NCBI RefSeq assembly: GCF_020215665.1
Contig: NZ_CP084061.1
Span: 4,803,001 to 4,867,000, forward strand
Reading direction: 5' to 3'
Source of the DNA: Blautia parvula
Lineage (GTDB): Bacteria > Bacillota > Clostridia > Lachnospirales > Lachnospiraceae
Length of the DNA stretch: 64,000 nucleotides
Shown here: piece by piece, positions 1 to 7,396 of the stretch
Layout of the letters: each line of letters opens with the position of its first letter
Position numbering within the stretch: position 1 is the stretch's first letter
Program-made: the position numbers and the translations under genes
The notes under the pieces: generated by a model
Database searches by the model: none
Seen by the model: the letters and a program-made list of their open reading frames with translations, nothing else
Told to the model about the DNA's origin: nothing

Positions 1-150
1 GCTTTGGAGAATGACCACGATTACCTGACAGCAGGCGGTGTCTTCCCTCAGCGTCTCATTGATATCTGGCTGGAAAGGAAGAGGAAGGAGCTGCAGGAGA
101 TCGAGCAGATTCCAAGCCCTTCAGAATTTAAATATTATTATGATCTGTAA
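1..150 (+). CDS. glnA: Glutamine synthetase type I, C-terminal fragment
   Basis: Only the last 49 codons are in the window; the gene enters from the left edge in frame 1 and stops with TAA at 148-150. The fragment reads ALENDHDYLTAGGVF, then FPQRLIDIWLERKRKEL, and ends in EFKYYYDL. This matches the C-terminal end of GlnA enzymes (ATP-dependent glutamate plus ammonia to glutamine), where LxxDHxFLxxGGVF and a final EFxxYY/D are usual. The catalytic part lies outside, so activity and subclass cannot be judged. A perfect hairpin follows at 160-196. Confidence 0.85.
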   Translation, partial: ALENDHDYLTAGGVFPQRLIDIWLERKRKELQEIEQIPSPSEFKYYYDL

Positions 151-159
151 ATAGACAAC

Positions 160-196
160 ATCACAGGCGGGATCCCGTTAAAATCCCGCCTGTGAT
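160..196 (+). terminator. Hairpin after glnA
   Basis: A perfect 14-bp stem (ATCACAGGCGGGAT at 160-173 with ATCCCGCCTGTGAT at 183-196) has a 9-nt loop and starts ten bases after the glnA stop. No T-tract follows: it runs directly into the ribosome site of the next gene. It may be a weak terminator or an RNA-stabilising or processing hairpin between glnA and the small CxxC gene. Confidence 0.5.
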
Positions 197-216
197 AAAG
201 GAGACGGAGGTACAGC

Positions 217-489
217 ATGGAGAACACGGGTAACCAGCCCAGGCGCTTCTGCAGAAAATGCCTTCTTCAGGACATGGATGAAGGACAGTATTTTGATGAC
301 ATGCGCAGATACATAGATAATCTGGATGAAGATCTGAAGGTATCTTCACAGCTCTATGATGAGCGGCTTGCCTTCTGCAGAAAATGTGATAACTTAATAA
401 GCGGAATGTGCAGAGTCTGCGGCTGTTTTGTGGAGATGCGCGCTGTTATGAAGAAGAACGGTTGTCCGGGGATTCCGAAGAAATGGTGA
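217..489 (+). CDS. Small cysteine-rich protein, DUF6171-like
   Basis: A 90-aa protein with four cysteine clusters: C12/C15, C54/C57, C65/C68/C70 and C83, within the motifs RFCRKCLL, FCRKCDNL and MCRVCGCFVEMR. The pattern suggests a zinc-ribbon-like or other metal-binding fold. It resembles the DUF6171 family that I recall from Lachnospiraceae (from memory, not searched). Start ATG 217 has GGAG/GGAGG upstream (202-212). It lies 15 bp before the 505 gene and probably shares a transcript with it. Function unknown; a nucleic-acid or metal-handling role would be a guess. Confidence 0.7.
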   Translation: MENTGNQPRRFCRKCLLQDMDEGQYFDDMRRYIDNLDEDLKVSSQLYDERLAFCRKCDNLISGMCRVCGCFVEMRAVMKKNGCPGIPKKW

Positions 490-504
490 GAAGGAGGAGC
501 CAGC

Positions 505-888
505 ATGAAGTTTGAAGAAGATTATGTCATGAGAATGATAAAGGATATGGTGAAAGCATTGGCCAGTGTTGTTTTCGGAAAGAGATTTACGGAATATGAA
601 GTGGAGGAGGAAAAAGCCGACGACACGGATTTTCTCTACCGTGACATTATTGAGATGGCAGACAGGGGAAAGATCAACGAGGCGGAAAACATACTTCTCA
701 CGGATATGGACCGGACGGACAAAAGATACATGGAAATGGCCATGAGCTTTTATCTTCATATCAACAAATACACAGATGAGTTTCTGTCAGCCAACGGCTA
801 CAGCCGCCAGGAAATCCTGGACGGGGTGGAGGCATTGGCTGAGGCAAATGGCATCATAGGACTGGACGGACTGTCTGACGGATTATAA
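505..888 (+). CDS. DUF6483-like cytosolic protein
   Basis: A 127-aa, acidic, predicted all-helical protein without signal peptide or membrane segment. The N-terminus MKFEEDYVMRMIKDM followed by a helical hairpin-like repeat (INEAENILL...YMEMAMSFYLHIN) fits the family I know as DUF6483, common in Lachnospiraceae; the assignment is from memory. The ribosome site AAGGAGGAG is at 491-499. It follows the CxxC gene directly and its stop codon lies inside the stem of a factor-independent terminator (864-909), so this pair ends here. No function can be inferred. Confidence 0.6.
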   Translation: MKFEEDYVMRMIKDMVKALASVVFGKRFTEYEVEEEKADDTDFLYRDIIEMADRGKINEAENILLTDMDRTDKRYMEMAMSFYLHINKYTDEFLSANGYSRQEILDGVEALAEANGIIGLDGLSDGL

Positions 889-909
889 GTCAGATCGTCC
901 GTTTTTTTT
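864..909 (+). terminator. Rho-independent terminator
   Basis: The arms ACGGACTGTCTGAC (867-880) and GTCAGATCGTCCGT (889-902) pair with two mismatches and are followed by a run of eight T (902-909). The left arm is part of the coding sequence of the 505 gene. Confidence 0.8.
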
Positions 910-922
910 GTGCATATACCCC

Positions 923-956
923 TTGACACATTATACTATGTAATGTATAGTATAAT
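923..956 (+). promoter_or_regulatory. padR promoter with palindromic operator
   Basis: TTGACA at 923-928 and TATAGT at 946-951 are 17 bp apart. Between and over them lies a perfect 10-bp inverted repeat, ATTATACTAT (930-939) and ATAGTATAAT (947-956), with a 7-bp spacer. The ATACT/AGTAT half-sites are like those bound by PadR-family repressors. The dyad covers the -10 box, so autorepression by the gene just downstream is likely (inference). Confidence 0.75.
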
Positions 957-974
957 GCATAAGGAGGCGATACC

Positions 975-1298
975 ATGGACACACAGCTAAAAAAAGGTTT
1001 TCTGGAATTTTGTGTTCTTGCTGCACTATACAGATCGGATTCCTACGGATACCAGATCATAAAAGACATATCCGTTTGTATTGAGATATCAGAATCGACG
1101 CTGTATCCCATATTAAAGCGTCTGGAGGCAAACGGATGCCTGGAGACATATTCTGTGGAGCACAACAGCCGACTGCGCAAGTATTACAGGATAACAGAGA
1201 CAGGGAAAGAACATATCCAGGAGTTTTTAAATGACTGGCAGCAAGTGACAGACATATATGAATTTGTGAAGGGAGCGGTTGAACATGAAGAAGGATGA
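975..1298 (+). CDS. PadR family transcriptional regulator
   Basis: A 107-aa winged-helix protein. Residues 10-90 carry the PadR fold: SYGYQIIKDI, then STLYPILKRLEANGCL (recognition helix and wing) and KYYRITETGK. It is of the short PadR class with one C-terminal dimerisation helix. Start ATG 975 has AAGGAGG at 960-966. The next gene begins 14 bp before its stop, so the two are translationally coupled; PadR-DUF1700 pairs are common in Firmicutes and usually respond to envelope or antimicrobial stress. The operator at 930-956 suggests negative autoregulation. Confidence 0.9.
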   Translation: MDTQLKKGFLEFCVLAALYRSDSYGYQIIKDISVCIEISESTLYPILKRLEANGCLETYSVEHNSRLRKYYRITETGKEHIQEFLNDWQQVTDIYEFVKGAVEHEEG

Positions 1299-1896
1299 AT
1301 TTTTAAGCAGTCTCGAACGGCTGCTGCGGAGCTTGAAAAGGGAGGAACGGAACAGATTCCTGTCCTACTACGCGGAAATGATCGAGGATTACATGGAGGA
1401 CGGATGTGAGGAGGAGGATGCCGTACAGCGGATCGGAAGTCCCGGTGAGATTGCACAGGAAATCCTCTCTGACAGGGAGACGCAGCCGGCACGGCCCACA
1501 CCCACATGGATGAAAATAGGTGTGATCGTTCTGCTGATACTTGGCTCACCTCTCTGGGGAAGCCTGGTCCTGGTTGCTATCTGCTGCGCACTGGCTGTTG
1601 TGATCATGGTAATGAGTGCCTATGTGATTATCTGGTGTATTCCCTTTATATTCGGGGTATTTTCTGTATCCAGTCTGGTACTGGCTGTAGTCAGTACGGT
1701 GGGTTCCGTGATAATAATGTTCCGGGACACAGCCACCGGTACGGTGCAGATGGGAGTCGGAATCCTGCTTGCAGGCATCTTTTTGGTGACAGCACTGCTT
1801 ACCTTGGAACTGGGCAAGAGATTTGTAGGTGTAACGAAAAAATTCAGCAGATGGCTTGCAGGTCTGTATCAGAAAAGGAGAGGTGTCAGAGCATGA
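1285..1896 (+). CDS. DUF1700 (HAAS domain) membrane protein
   Basis: A 203-aa protein. Residues 1-65 form the helical HAAS/DUF1700 signature (FLSSLERLLRSLKREER, then YYAEMIEDYMEDG and GSPGEIAQEIL); residues about 75-185 are hydrophobic with four or so membrane spans. The family is thought to be an anti-sigma-like or sensor partner of PadR regulators. ATG 1285 is preferred over the in-frame TTG at 1279 because GGGAG (1271-1275) is nine bases away. It overlaps padR by 14 bp and its TGA overlaps the next ATG (ATGA). Confidence 0.8.
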   Translation: MKKDEFLSSLERLLRSLKREERNRFLSYYAEMIEDYMEDGCEEEDAVQRIGSPGEIAQEILSDRETQPARPTPTWMKIGVIVLLILGSPLWGSLVLVAICCALAVVIMVMSAYVIIWCIPFIFGVFSVSSLVLAVVSTVGSVIIMFRDTATGTVQMGVGILLAGIFLVTALLTLELGKRFVGVTKKFSRWLAGLYQKRRGVRA

Positions 1897-2126
1897 ATAT
1901 AAAATCATTAAAAAGTAAAATCCTTCTGGCCGGCATTATTTTCATGCTGGTCGGTACCACAGTAGGACTGATCGGTCTCGGTATGACCGGATTTGAACCG
2001 GATAGACTGATGAAATGGAAAGAGGGCAGATGGTACCAGACCGTTAATTATACGAACGGGAACTTCTGGATAGGCATCAGGCTCAAGGACGGGCGTTACA
2101 TCACCAGCTTTACCACTTTTGACTGA
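1893..2126 (+). CDS. Small membrane protein, third gene of padR operon
   Basis: A 77-aa protein beginning MNIKSLKSKILLAG, with one strong membrane span (about residues 9-33) and a short polar tail (KWKEGRWYQTVNY...). Its ATG overlaps the stop of the DUF1700 gene, and AAAGGAG is at 1874-1880. In related operons the third gene is usually a longer DUF4097-type protein with the same lipid-proximal N-terminus. This one stops soon after the span, so it may be a truncated relic or a small protein in its own right. The reading frame is open upstream as well, but that part is antisense and out-of-frame shadow. Confidence 0.6.
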   Translation: MNIKSLKSKILLAGIIFMLVGTTVGLIGLGMTGFEPDRLMKWKEGRWYQTVNYTNGNFWIGIRLKDGRYITSFTTFD

Positions 2127-2135
2127 TAAATAGGA

Positions 2136-2762
2136 TCAGTCACCCATATTTTTATAGTAAAACACGGCAAGCTGTGTCCTGTCACGCAGGCTCAGCTTGT
2201 CCAATATCGCACTCAGATAATTCCGCACAGTGCCCTCACTGAGATAGAGGCTCTGTGCGATTTCTTTGTTATTCAGGCCTTTTGCCACCAGCTCTATGAC
2301 ATCCATTTCCCTGTCAAGAATCCCGTATTTGCCAAGATCTGTTCTCTGCGGCTTTCCCATCATTTTAGGGATTTTCGTGACGATCTCGCTGCCGAACACA
2401 CTCTGTCCGGACATGACAGAGCGCAGGGCAGGGGCAATGGTCTCAATATCCTGTTTTATCAGATACCCCTTGGCACCGATACGCAGCGCGCGGATAATAT
2501 ATTCGTCGTCGGAGAAGGTGGTCAGAAAAAGAATCCTGGCATCCGGGTGCTTTTCCAGTATCTCTGCGCCGGCGTCCAGCCCGGAGCAGCTTCCCATCTG
2601 AATGTCCATGAGCAGAATGTCGGGCTGTATTTCTTCATACAGGCGGACTGCCTCCTCTCCGCTGCTGCCGGAGGCGCACACCTCTATGCCCGGTTCTGCC
2701 TGCAGGATCGTTTTCAGCGAAATGCAGACAAAGGGATCGTCGTCAACAATAATAATTCTCAT
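2136..2762 (-). CDS. NarL/LuxR-type response regulator
   Basis: A 208-aa two-component regulator. The receiver domain (1-120) starts MRIIIVDDDP, with phosphoacceptor Asp53 (LLMDIQM) and Lys near the end of beta-5. The C-terminal LuxR helix-turn-helix is LNNKEIAQSLYLSEGTVRNYL. Start ATG 2762 is chosen because GAGGTG lies seven bases upstream; the GTG at 2771 is itself within that ribosome site. It is downstream of and probably co-transcribed with the kinase at 2773. The divergent ABC exporter (4060-7341) is the likely target, as in LnrJK/LnrLMN-type systems. Confidence 0.9.
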   Translation of the reverse strand: MRIIIVDDDPFVCISLKTILQAEPGIEVCASGSSGEEAVRLYEEIQPDILLMDIQMGSCSGLDAGAEILEKHPDARILFLTTFSDDEYIIRALRIGAKGYLIKQDIETIAPALRSVMSGQSVFGSEIVTKIPKMMGKPQRTDLGKYGILDREMDVIELVAKGLNNKEIAQSLYLSEGTVRNYLSAILDKLSLRDRTQLAVFYYKNMGD

Positions 2763-2772
2763 AAATAACACC

Positions 2773-3858
2773 TCACATCTGATTTTTCATGGTATGTCCC
2801 TGTTTGGGGATGGAAATAAATATGCGGAAACCGTTCTGCACCTCTGTCCTGAAAATGCCGTGAAGATCTTCCACCCGCTCCCTCATATTCATAAGCCCGA
2901 TTCCCCCGGACCCTGCCGCTGCCGCCTGTGTTCCGTTATCCCGGATGATAACCTGATAGAATCCGGGATGTTCCAGTACAGACAGAGAGGCCTCCGTAGC
3001 ATTGCTGTGCCGGGAGATATTGGACAGAGCCTCCCGGACAATGGCGATAATGCAGTATTTCAGTTCCTTCCGTTCAATCTCGGCACTGTAATTCAGGGTT
3101 ACAGGACAAAAAGTAAATTCTTCTGCCAGCCGGGTGAGCACCATGCGCAGGTCCACAGATTCCTCATGCAGATTGTGGACGCTGCTGCGCACATTGTTCA
3201 TGGCATCATCCAGTGTGGATTTGACAGCAGTAAGCTGCGCGGCCAGCTCCTTCTGTTCCTTCCATATAACCTGCATGGCACTTATTTGGAAGAGGGAGCG
3301 TGTCAGGAGGTGCCCCACATTGTCATGGATTTCCCGGGCGATCCTGTTTCGCTCTGTCAGAGTCGCAAGCTGGATCTCATACTCCTGCTTTTCCAGAAGC
3401 TCCTTGTTTTTCTGTTCCAGATGCAGAGATTCCTCCCGGGTGCTGTCCTGGGAGAGATGGAACTGTGCCATCATATTTTCATATTCCATGGTCAGCCGGG
3501 ACAGATACAGCGCCAGCACCCCTGTGAACAGAAAGAGGAAAAATGCCGGCAGTGTGAAGTTATGAAAATGATACAGGTATAAAGGCACCCATGCGAACCG
3601 CAGGTACCATTTCCCGGATCTCTCACAGTCGTAGAAAAACAGCGGGAGAAACAATGCCAGTTCAGGAAGGAAGAGGGAGAGCACAAGACACCCGCCGCAG
3701 AGATATTCCAGCGGCCGTTCCCTGTCAAAATAGGAAATGAGGGCAGATACGCTGACGGATAAAAGCAGCAGGGAGATAAGGGAAATATCCACAGGCTGCC
3801 CGATGAGATTCATGGTACAGAATAAGAAAATAAAACACTTGTTCAACAGCTCTCTCAT
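2773..3858 (-). CDS. NarL-family sensor histidine kinase
   Basis: A 361-aa membrane kinase. Residues 1-120 hold about four or five membrane spans with very short loops and no extracellular domain, so the signal is probably sensed in the membrane. A coiled segment (130-165) leads to HisKA_3 with His178 in the motif REIHDNVGH. The ATPase domain has the G1 motif RDNGT and the G2 motif GGIGLMNMRER. Its stop overlaps the ribosome site of the response regulator gene. The order kinase-regulator and divergent ATPase-permease-permease match systems that sense membrane-active compounds (established for B. subtilis LnrJK; inference here). Confidence 0.88.
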   Translation of the reverse strand: MRELLNKCFIFLFCTMNLIGQPVDISLISLLLLSVSVSALISYFDRERPLEYLCGGCLVLSLFLPELALFLPLFFYDCERSGKWYLRFAWVPLYLYHFHNFTLPAFFLFLFTGVLALYLSRLTMEYENMMAQFHLSQDSTREESLHLEQKNKELLEKQEYEIQLATLTERNRIAREIHDNVGHLLTRSLFQISAMQVIWKEQKELAAQLTAVKSTLDDAMNNVRSSVHNLHEESVDLRMVLTRLAEEFTFCPVTLNYSAEIERKELKYCIIAIVREALSNISRHSNATEASLSVLEHPGFYQVIIRDNGTQAAAAGSGGIGLMNMRERVEDLHGIFRTEVQNGFRIFISIPKQGHTMKNQM

Positions 3859-3952
3859 ATATCCCCCTCCTCTTTGCAGACCCGCTCACTTCTGTGCTTG
3901 TATTTAGAGTGTATCACAGGAATGGGCAAAAAGTAAGGTGCAGCAGGAAGAA

Positions 3953-3990
3953 ATGACAAATGTCATGTACAGAGGCCTGTATTCATGACA
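3953..3990. promoter_or_regulatory. Candidate response-regulator operator between kinase and ABC genes
   Basis: In the 201-bp divergent intergenic region there is a dyad ATGACA-AA-TGTCAT (3953-3966) plus a third half-site ATGACA at 3985-3990. NarL/LuxR-type regulators often bind such short inverted repeats. The position, between the sensor-regulator pair and the exporter they probably control, supports a regulatory role; no clear -35/-10 pair could be fixed. Confidence 0.5.
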
Positions 3991-4059
3991 ACGCTCACTG
4001 TCCCCAGCAGCAGATACCTGTTAGAATGAAGTCAGATAAGAAAAAGGGAGGATTAACCT

Positions 4060-4992
4060 ATGATCATAGAAGTGAACAATCTCGTAAAACGATATAAAGA
4101 CCTGGTAGCCCTGGACCATTTTGAGCTTCATGTTGAACAGGGTGAGATATACGGCCTGCTCGGGCCAAACGGCAGCGGCAAGACTACAGCGATCAACTGT
4201 ATGCTGTCTCTGCTGAAATACGACAGAGGGGAGATCCGGCTTTTCGGTGAACCCATGGCACCGGACAACCGGGCAGTAAAGCAGCGGATTGGCGTTGTCA
4301 TGCAAAATGTGGCGGTTTTCAGCGAACTGACTGTATATGAAAATATAGACTATTTCTGCGGCATGTATGTCCCTGAAAAGACAAAGCGGAAAGCCCTGGT
4401 CGAGGAAGCTCTGGAATTTACGGATCTGAAAGACTTCAGAAAGTTTCTGCCCAGAAAGTTAAGCGGCGGTCTTTTAAGGCGTCTGAACATTGCATGCGGC
4501 ATAGCACACAAGCCGGAGCTGATCTTTATGGATGAGCCGACAGTGGCCGTTGACCCCCAGAGCAGAAACAGCATTCTGGAAGGCATCAAAAAGCTGAATA
4601 AGAACGGCGCTACCATTATTTACACCACACATTACATGGAAGAGGTGGAGCAGATATGTTCTCGCATCATGATCATGGATAAGGGCAGGGAAATCGCCTC
4701 CGGCACAAAGGAGGAGCTGAAAGGCCTCATCCGCACAGGGGAGAAGATAACTGTGGAGGTGTCCGAGCTGGCACCGGATATCCTGGAAAAAATCCGGAAA
4801 GCAGAGGGGGTCCTTAACGCGGAATATGAGGGAAATCTTCTTCAGGTACAGTGTGAGAGCGGCGGTCACAGCCTTATTACGCTGCTGGATATCCTCAAAA
4901 AGAATAAAATCTATTTCGGCAGAATATTCTCAGAGCCGCCGACCTTAAATGATGTCTTTCTGGAAATTACGGGAAAAGAGCTGAGGGATTAG
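4060..4992 (+). CDS. ABC exporter ATP-binding protein (LnrL/DrrA-like)
   Basis: A 310-aa ABC ATPase. Walker A GPNGSGKT is at 35-42, Q-loop Gln82 (VVMQNVAVF), signature LSGGLLRR at 134-141 and Walker B with IFMDEP at 155-160, H-loop His191. A C-terminal extension (about 220-310) resembles the DrrA/LnrL type that dimerises or binds the permeases. The signature has LL where MK or QQ is more common. It starts an operon with two ABC-2 permeases 12 bp downstream. Likely exports a lipophilic compound or antimicrobial and so gives resistance; substrate unknown. Confidence 0.9.
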   Translation: MIIEVNNLVKRYKDLVALDHFELHVEQGEIYGLLGPNGSGKTTAINCMLSLLKYDRGEIRLFGEPMAPDNRAVKQRIGVVMQNVAVFSELTVYENIDYFCGMYVPEKTKRKALVEEALEFTDLKDFRKFLPRKLSGGLLRRLNIACGIAHKPELIFMDEPTVAVDPQSRNSILEGIKKLNKNGATIIYTTHYMEEVEQICSRIMIMDKGREIASGTKEELKGLIRTGEKITVEVSELAPDILEKIRKAEGVLNAEYEGNLLQVQCESGGHSLITLLDILKKNKIYFGRIFSEPPTLNDVFLEITGKELRD

Positions 4993-5003
4993 GAGGGATA
5001 TAT

Positions 5004-6143
5004 ATGTTCTGGAATATTTACAGCAAACGTTTACTGAGCTGCTTACGGAACAGAGACCAGCTTATATGGATTTGGGCCTTTCCGCTGATTCTGGCCACTC
5101 TGTTTTATTTTACCCTGTCATCCGTGGGGGAGGCAGATAATCTGAAAGCCATACCCACAGGTGTGGTCACAGACGCGGCATATGAGGCGGACCCCATGTT
5201 CGGCCAGGTGCTTGATCAGGTGGGCAGCGGGGAGGATGCACTTCTTAACATAACGGAATACACCCGGGAGAATGAGGCGGACAGAGACCTGGAGACAGGC
5301 AAGATCGCCGGATATATCCTGCTTCAGGACAATACCCCGAAGCTTATGGTAAAGCAAGACGGAATGAACCAGACCATACTGAAGAGCTTTCTAGACCGCT
5401 ATGTGCAGACAGAGGGAAATATAAAGGCGATTATGGAGAAAAATCCGGACTACAATCTTAACTGGGAGGAGATCATGGGCGGGGCTTCCCTGACAGAGAA
5501 TATGTCACTCTCCTCACAGCCCTATTCCCCCATCCTGAATCCTTACTACGGCCTGATAGCAATGGTATGCATGTACGGTGGGATGCAGGGCCTTATGAGC
5601 ATCACCTATCTGCAGGGGAACCTCTCCCCTCTCGGAGCCAGACGTATGATGGCGCCTCTTAGCAGGATCCGGGTGATCTTCTGTGATATGACAGGAAGCA
5701 TAACCGTGCATATGATGAGCCTGCTGTTTCTTCTGTTTTACATTACAGTGATTCTGAAGGTGGACTTTGGAAACAAGCTGCCGCTTCTTGTTCTGACCTG
5801 TTTTGTTGGCTCCATTCTGGGCGTAGCATTCGGCACGGCGGTCAGTTGTCTGTCAAAGCTGGGAGAGAGCATGAAGGTGGGCATACTGGTATCTGTTACC
5901 ATGCTCTGCTGCTTCGGTGCAGGTATGATGGAATCCAGTATGAAGTACCTGATAGACCAGAAGTTTCCGGTCATCTCCTGGCTGAACCCTGCAGCGAGAA
6001 TTTCGGATGCATTATACTGTCTGTATTATTTTGACGACTATCAGAGATACGGTCAGAATATAGCGGTGATCATGGCTATGTCGGCTGTTCTGCTGCTGTT
6101 GTCAGGCGTATCATTAAGGAGGCAGAGTTATGAGAGTATTTAA
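5004..6143 (+). CDS. ABC-2 type permease, first subunit
   Basis: A 379-aa membrane protein of the ABC-2 family. One span near residues 20-42 is followed by a large extracytoplasmic domain (about 45-175), then five spans to the C-terminus (from FSxxQPYSPILNPYYGLIAMV on). This 1+5 topology is usual for LnrM/LnrN or YhgE-like exporters. AGGAGG stands at 4991-4996. The last 14 bp overlap the next permease gene, so both are made together and probably form a heterodimer with the 4060 ATPase. Confidence 0.88.
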   Translation: MFWNIYSKRLLSCLRNRDQLIWIWAFPLILATLFYFTLSSVGEADNLKAIPTGVVTDAAYEADPMFGQVLDQVGSGEDALLNITEYTRENEADRDLETGKIAGYILLQDNTPKLMVKQDGMNQTILKSFLDRYVQTEGNIKAIMEKNPDYNLNWEEIMGGASLTENMSLSSQPYSPILNPYYGLIAMVCMYGGMQGLMSITYLQGNLSPLGARRMMAPLSRIRVIFCDMTGSITVHMMSLLFLLFYITVILKVDFGNKLPLLVLTCFVGSILGVAFGTAVSCLSKLGESMKVGILVSVTMLCCFGAGMMESSMKYLIDQKFPVISWLNPAARISDALYCLYYFDDYQRYGQNIAVIMAMSAVLLLLSGVSLRRQSYESI

Positions 6144-7341
6144 GGCGTGTCTTTTGGTAATAAAGCGCAGAATGGTTACATTTGCCACCTATTTCGCTAT
6201 ATTTATCGGCCTGTCCATTCTGCTTTCACAGTTTTCTAAGGAGAGCTTTAACAGCGGATTTGAGGAGAACCGTCCGGAATTTACCGTGATAAACAGGGAC
6301 GGGGAAACCCCATACACGGAAAAAATGATGGATTTTCTGAAGGAACACGGAACCTATGTGCCCCTGGAGGATAGTATGGAGGCCCTCAAGGATGCCAGGT
6401 TCAACGACGCAGTCAGTTATATCCTCATTATACCGGAGGGATTCCAGGATGCCCTGCAGAAGGATAAACCCATAAAGCTCCTGGAAAATATGACACAGAA
6501 TTCCGCGTCAGGCTATCAGATGAGTAGTTATGTCAACCAATATTGGAATTATATAAGAACATGGGAAAAAATAGGGGGGAATCCTGACAAAGAGAAGACA
6601 GCAGATAAAGTTCTGGAACTGCTGGGAACCGGCGCTAAGGTGGAAAAACGCCAGTATCTGAAAACGCAGCCCGTATCTGCCGGTTATCAGGCCCAGTATC
6701 AGGTGGCGCCGTATATCATACTTGTCATCTGTGTACTCTGCATCACATCTATTTTTCTCAGTTTCCAGCGCTCAGATATCAGGATGAGAAATATGTGCGG
6801 GCCTTTGAAACCATTCACACGGCTGTGGCAGATGGGGCTGGGATGTGCCAGCGTGGGGATCGTATTTTGGATACTGCTCACCATAGCCGGGTTTATCATA
6901 TATTATGACTCGGTGAAGGAAATGGATATCAGAATAACCGCACTGATCCTTCTGAACAGCTTTGTCATGCTTCTGTTAGCCATGGCGATTTCTGTGCTGG
7001 CTGCGCTCTTTGTGAGAGATGCCAACACCCAGAACGCTGTTGCCAATATACTGGCACTGGGCCTGTCATTTCTTGGAGGAGCCTTTGTGCCTACCAGCAT
7101 TATGGGGGAAAGCGTGCTGAAGTTTGCAAAATGCCTGCCTGTGTACTGGTATGAAGAATGTCTGAACGAGATCAGCGGTCTTACCGGCTTCGGTATGGAG
7201 AACCTGATGCCTGTGTGGAAATGCATGGGGATATTGATGGGATTTACCGCAGCCGTCCTCTGTATCACTTTAGCTGTCAATAAGCAGAAGAGCGGCGCTG
7301 AGGAGTCCTTTGGAAGCAACAAGACGGAAATAGAATTATAG
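6130..7341 (+). CDS. ABC-2 type permease, second subunit
   Basis: A 403-aa protein with the same architecture as its neighbour: span at about residues 16-34, extracytoplasmic domain to about 180, then five spans. It includes the family pattern FLGGAFVPTSIMGESVLKFAK near residue 325, typical of ABC-2 exporters of the LnrN kind. The ribosome site AAGGAGG is inside the previous coding sequence (6116-6122). The operon ends at the hairpin at 7361-7396. It probably pairs with the 5004 protein in one exporter. Confidence 0.88.
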   Translation: MRVFKACLLVIKRRMVTFATYFAIFIGLSILLSQFSKESFNSGFEENRPEFTVINRDGETPYTEKMMDFLKEHGTYVPLEDSMEALKDARFNDAVSYILIIPEGFQDALQKDKPIKLLENMTQNSASGYQMSSYVNQYWNYIRTWEKIGGNPDKEKTADKVLELLGTGAKVEKRQYLKTQPVSAGYQAQYQVAPYIILVICVLCITSIFLSFQRSDIRMRNMCGPLKPFTRLWQMGLGCASVGIVFWILLTIAGFIIYYDSVKEMDIRITALILLNSFVMLLLAMAISVLAALFVRDANTQNAVANILALGLSFLGGAFVPTSIMGESVLKFAKCLPVYWYEECLNEISGLTGFGMENLMPVWKCMGILMGFTAAVLCITLAVNKQKSGAEESFGSNKTEIEL

Positions 7342-7360
7342 CCTCTAAGCGGGCATTTTG

Positions 7361-7396
7361 AAACAGCCGGAGTTCAGCGATGAAGTCCGGCTGTTT
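7361..7396. terminator. Bidirectional hairpin between convergent genes
   Basis: An 11-bp perfect stem (AAACAGCCGGA 7361-7371; TCCGGCTGTTT 7386-7396) separates the exporter operon (+) from the permease gene ending at 7395 (-). Its outer AAA/TTT pairs could serve as short U-tracts in both directions. Confidence 0.65.

Noticed and set aside
1506-2126. A 206-aa reading of the third padR-operon gene
   Set aside because: The upstream 129 codons lie out of frame inside the DUF1700 gene. ATG 1893 with AAAGGAG and the ATGA overlap is the natural start.
2602-3582. A 326-aa open frame on the + strand
   Set aside because: It is antisense to the well-supported kinase and regulator genes, has no ribosome site and its sequence is low in family features. 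It is a shadow of the GC-rich coding strand.
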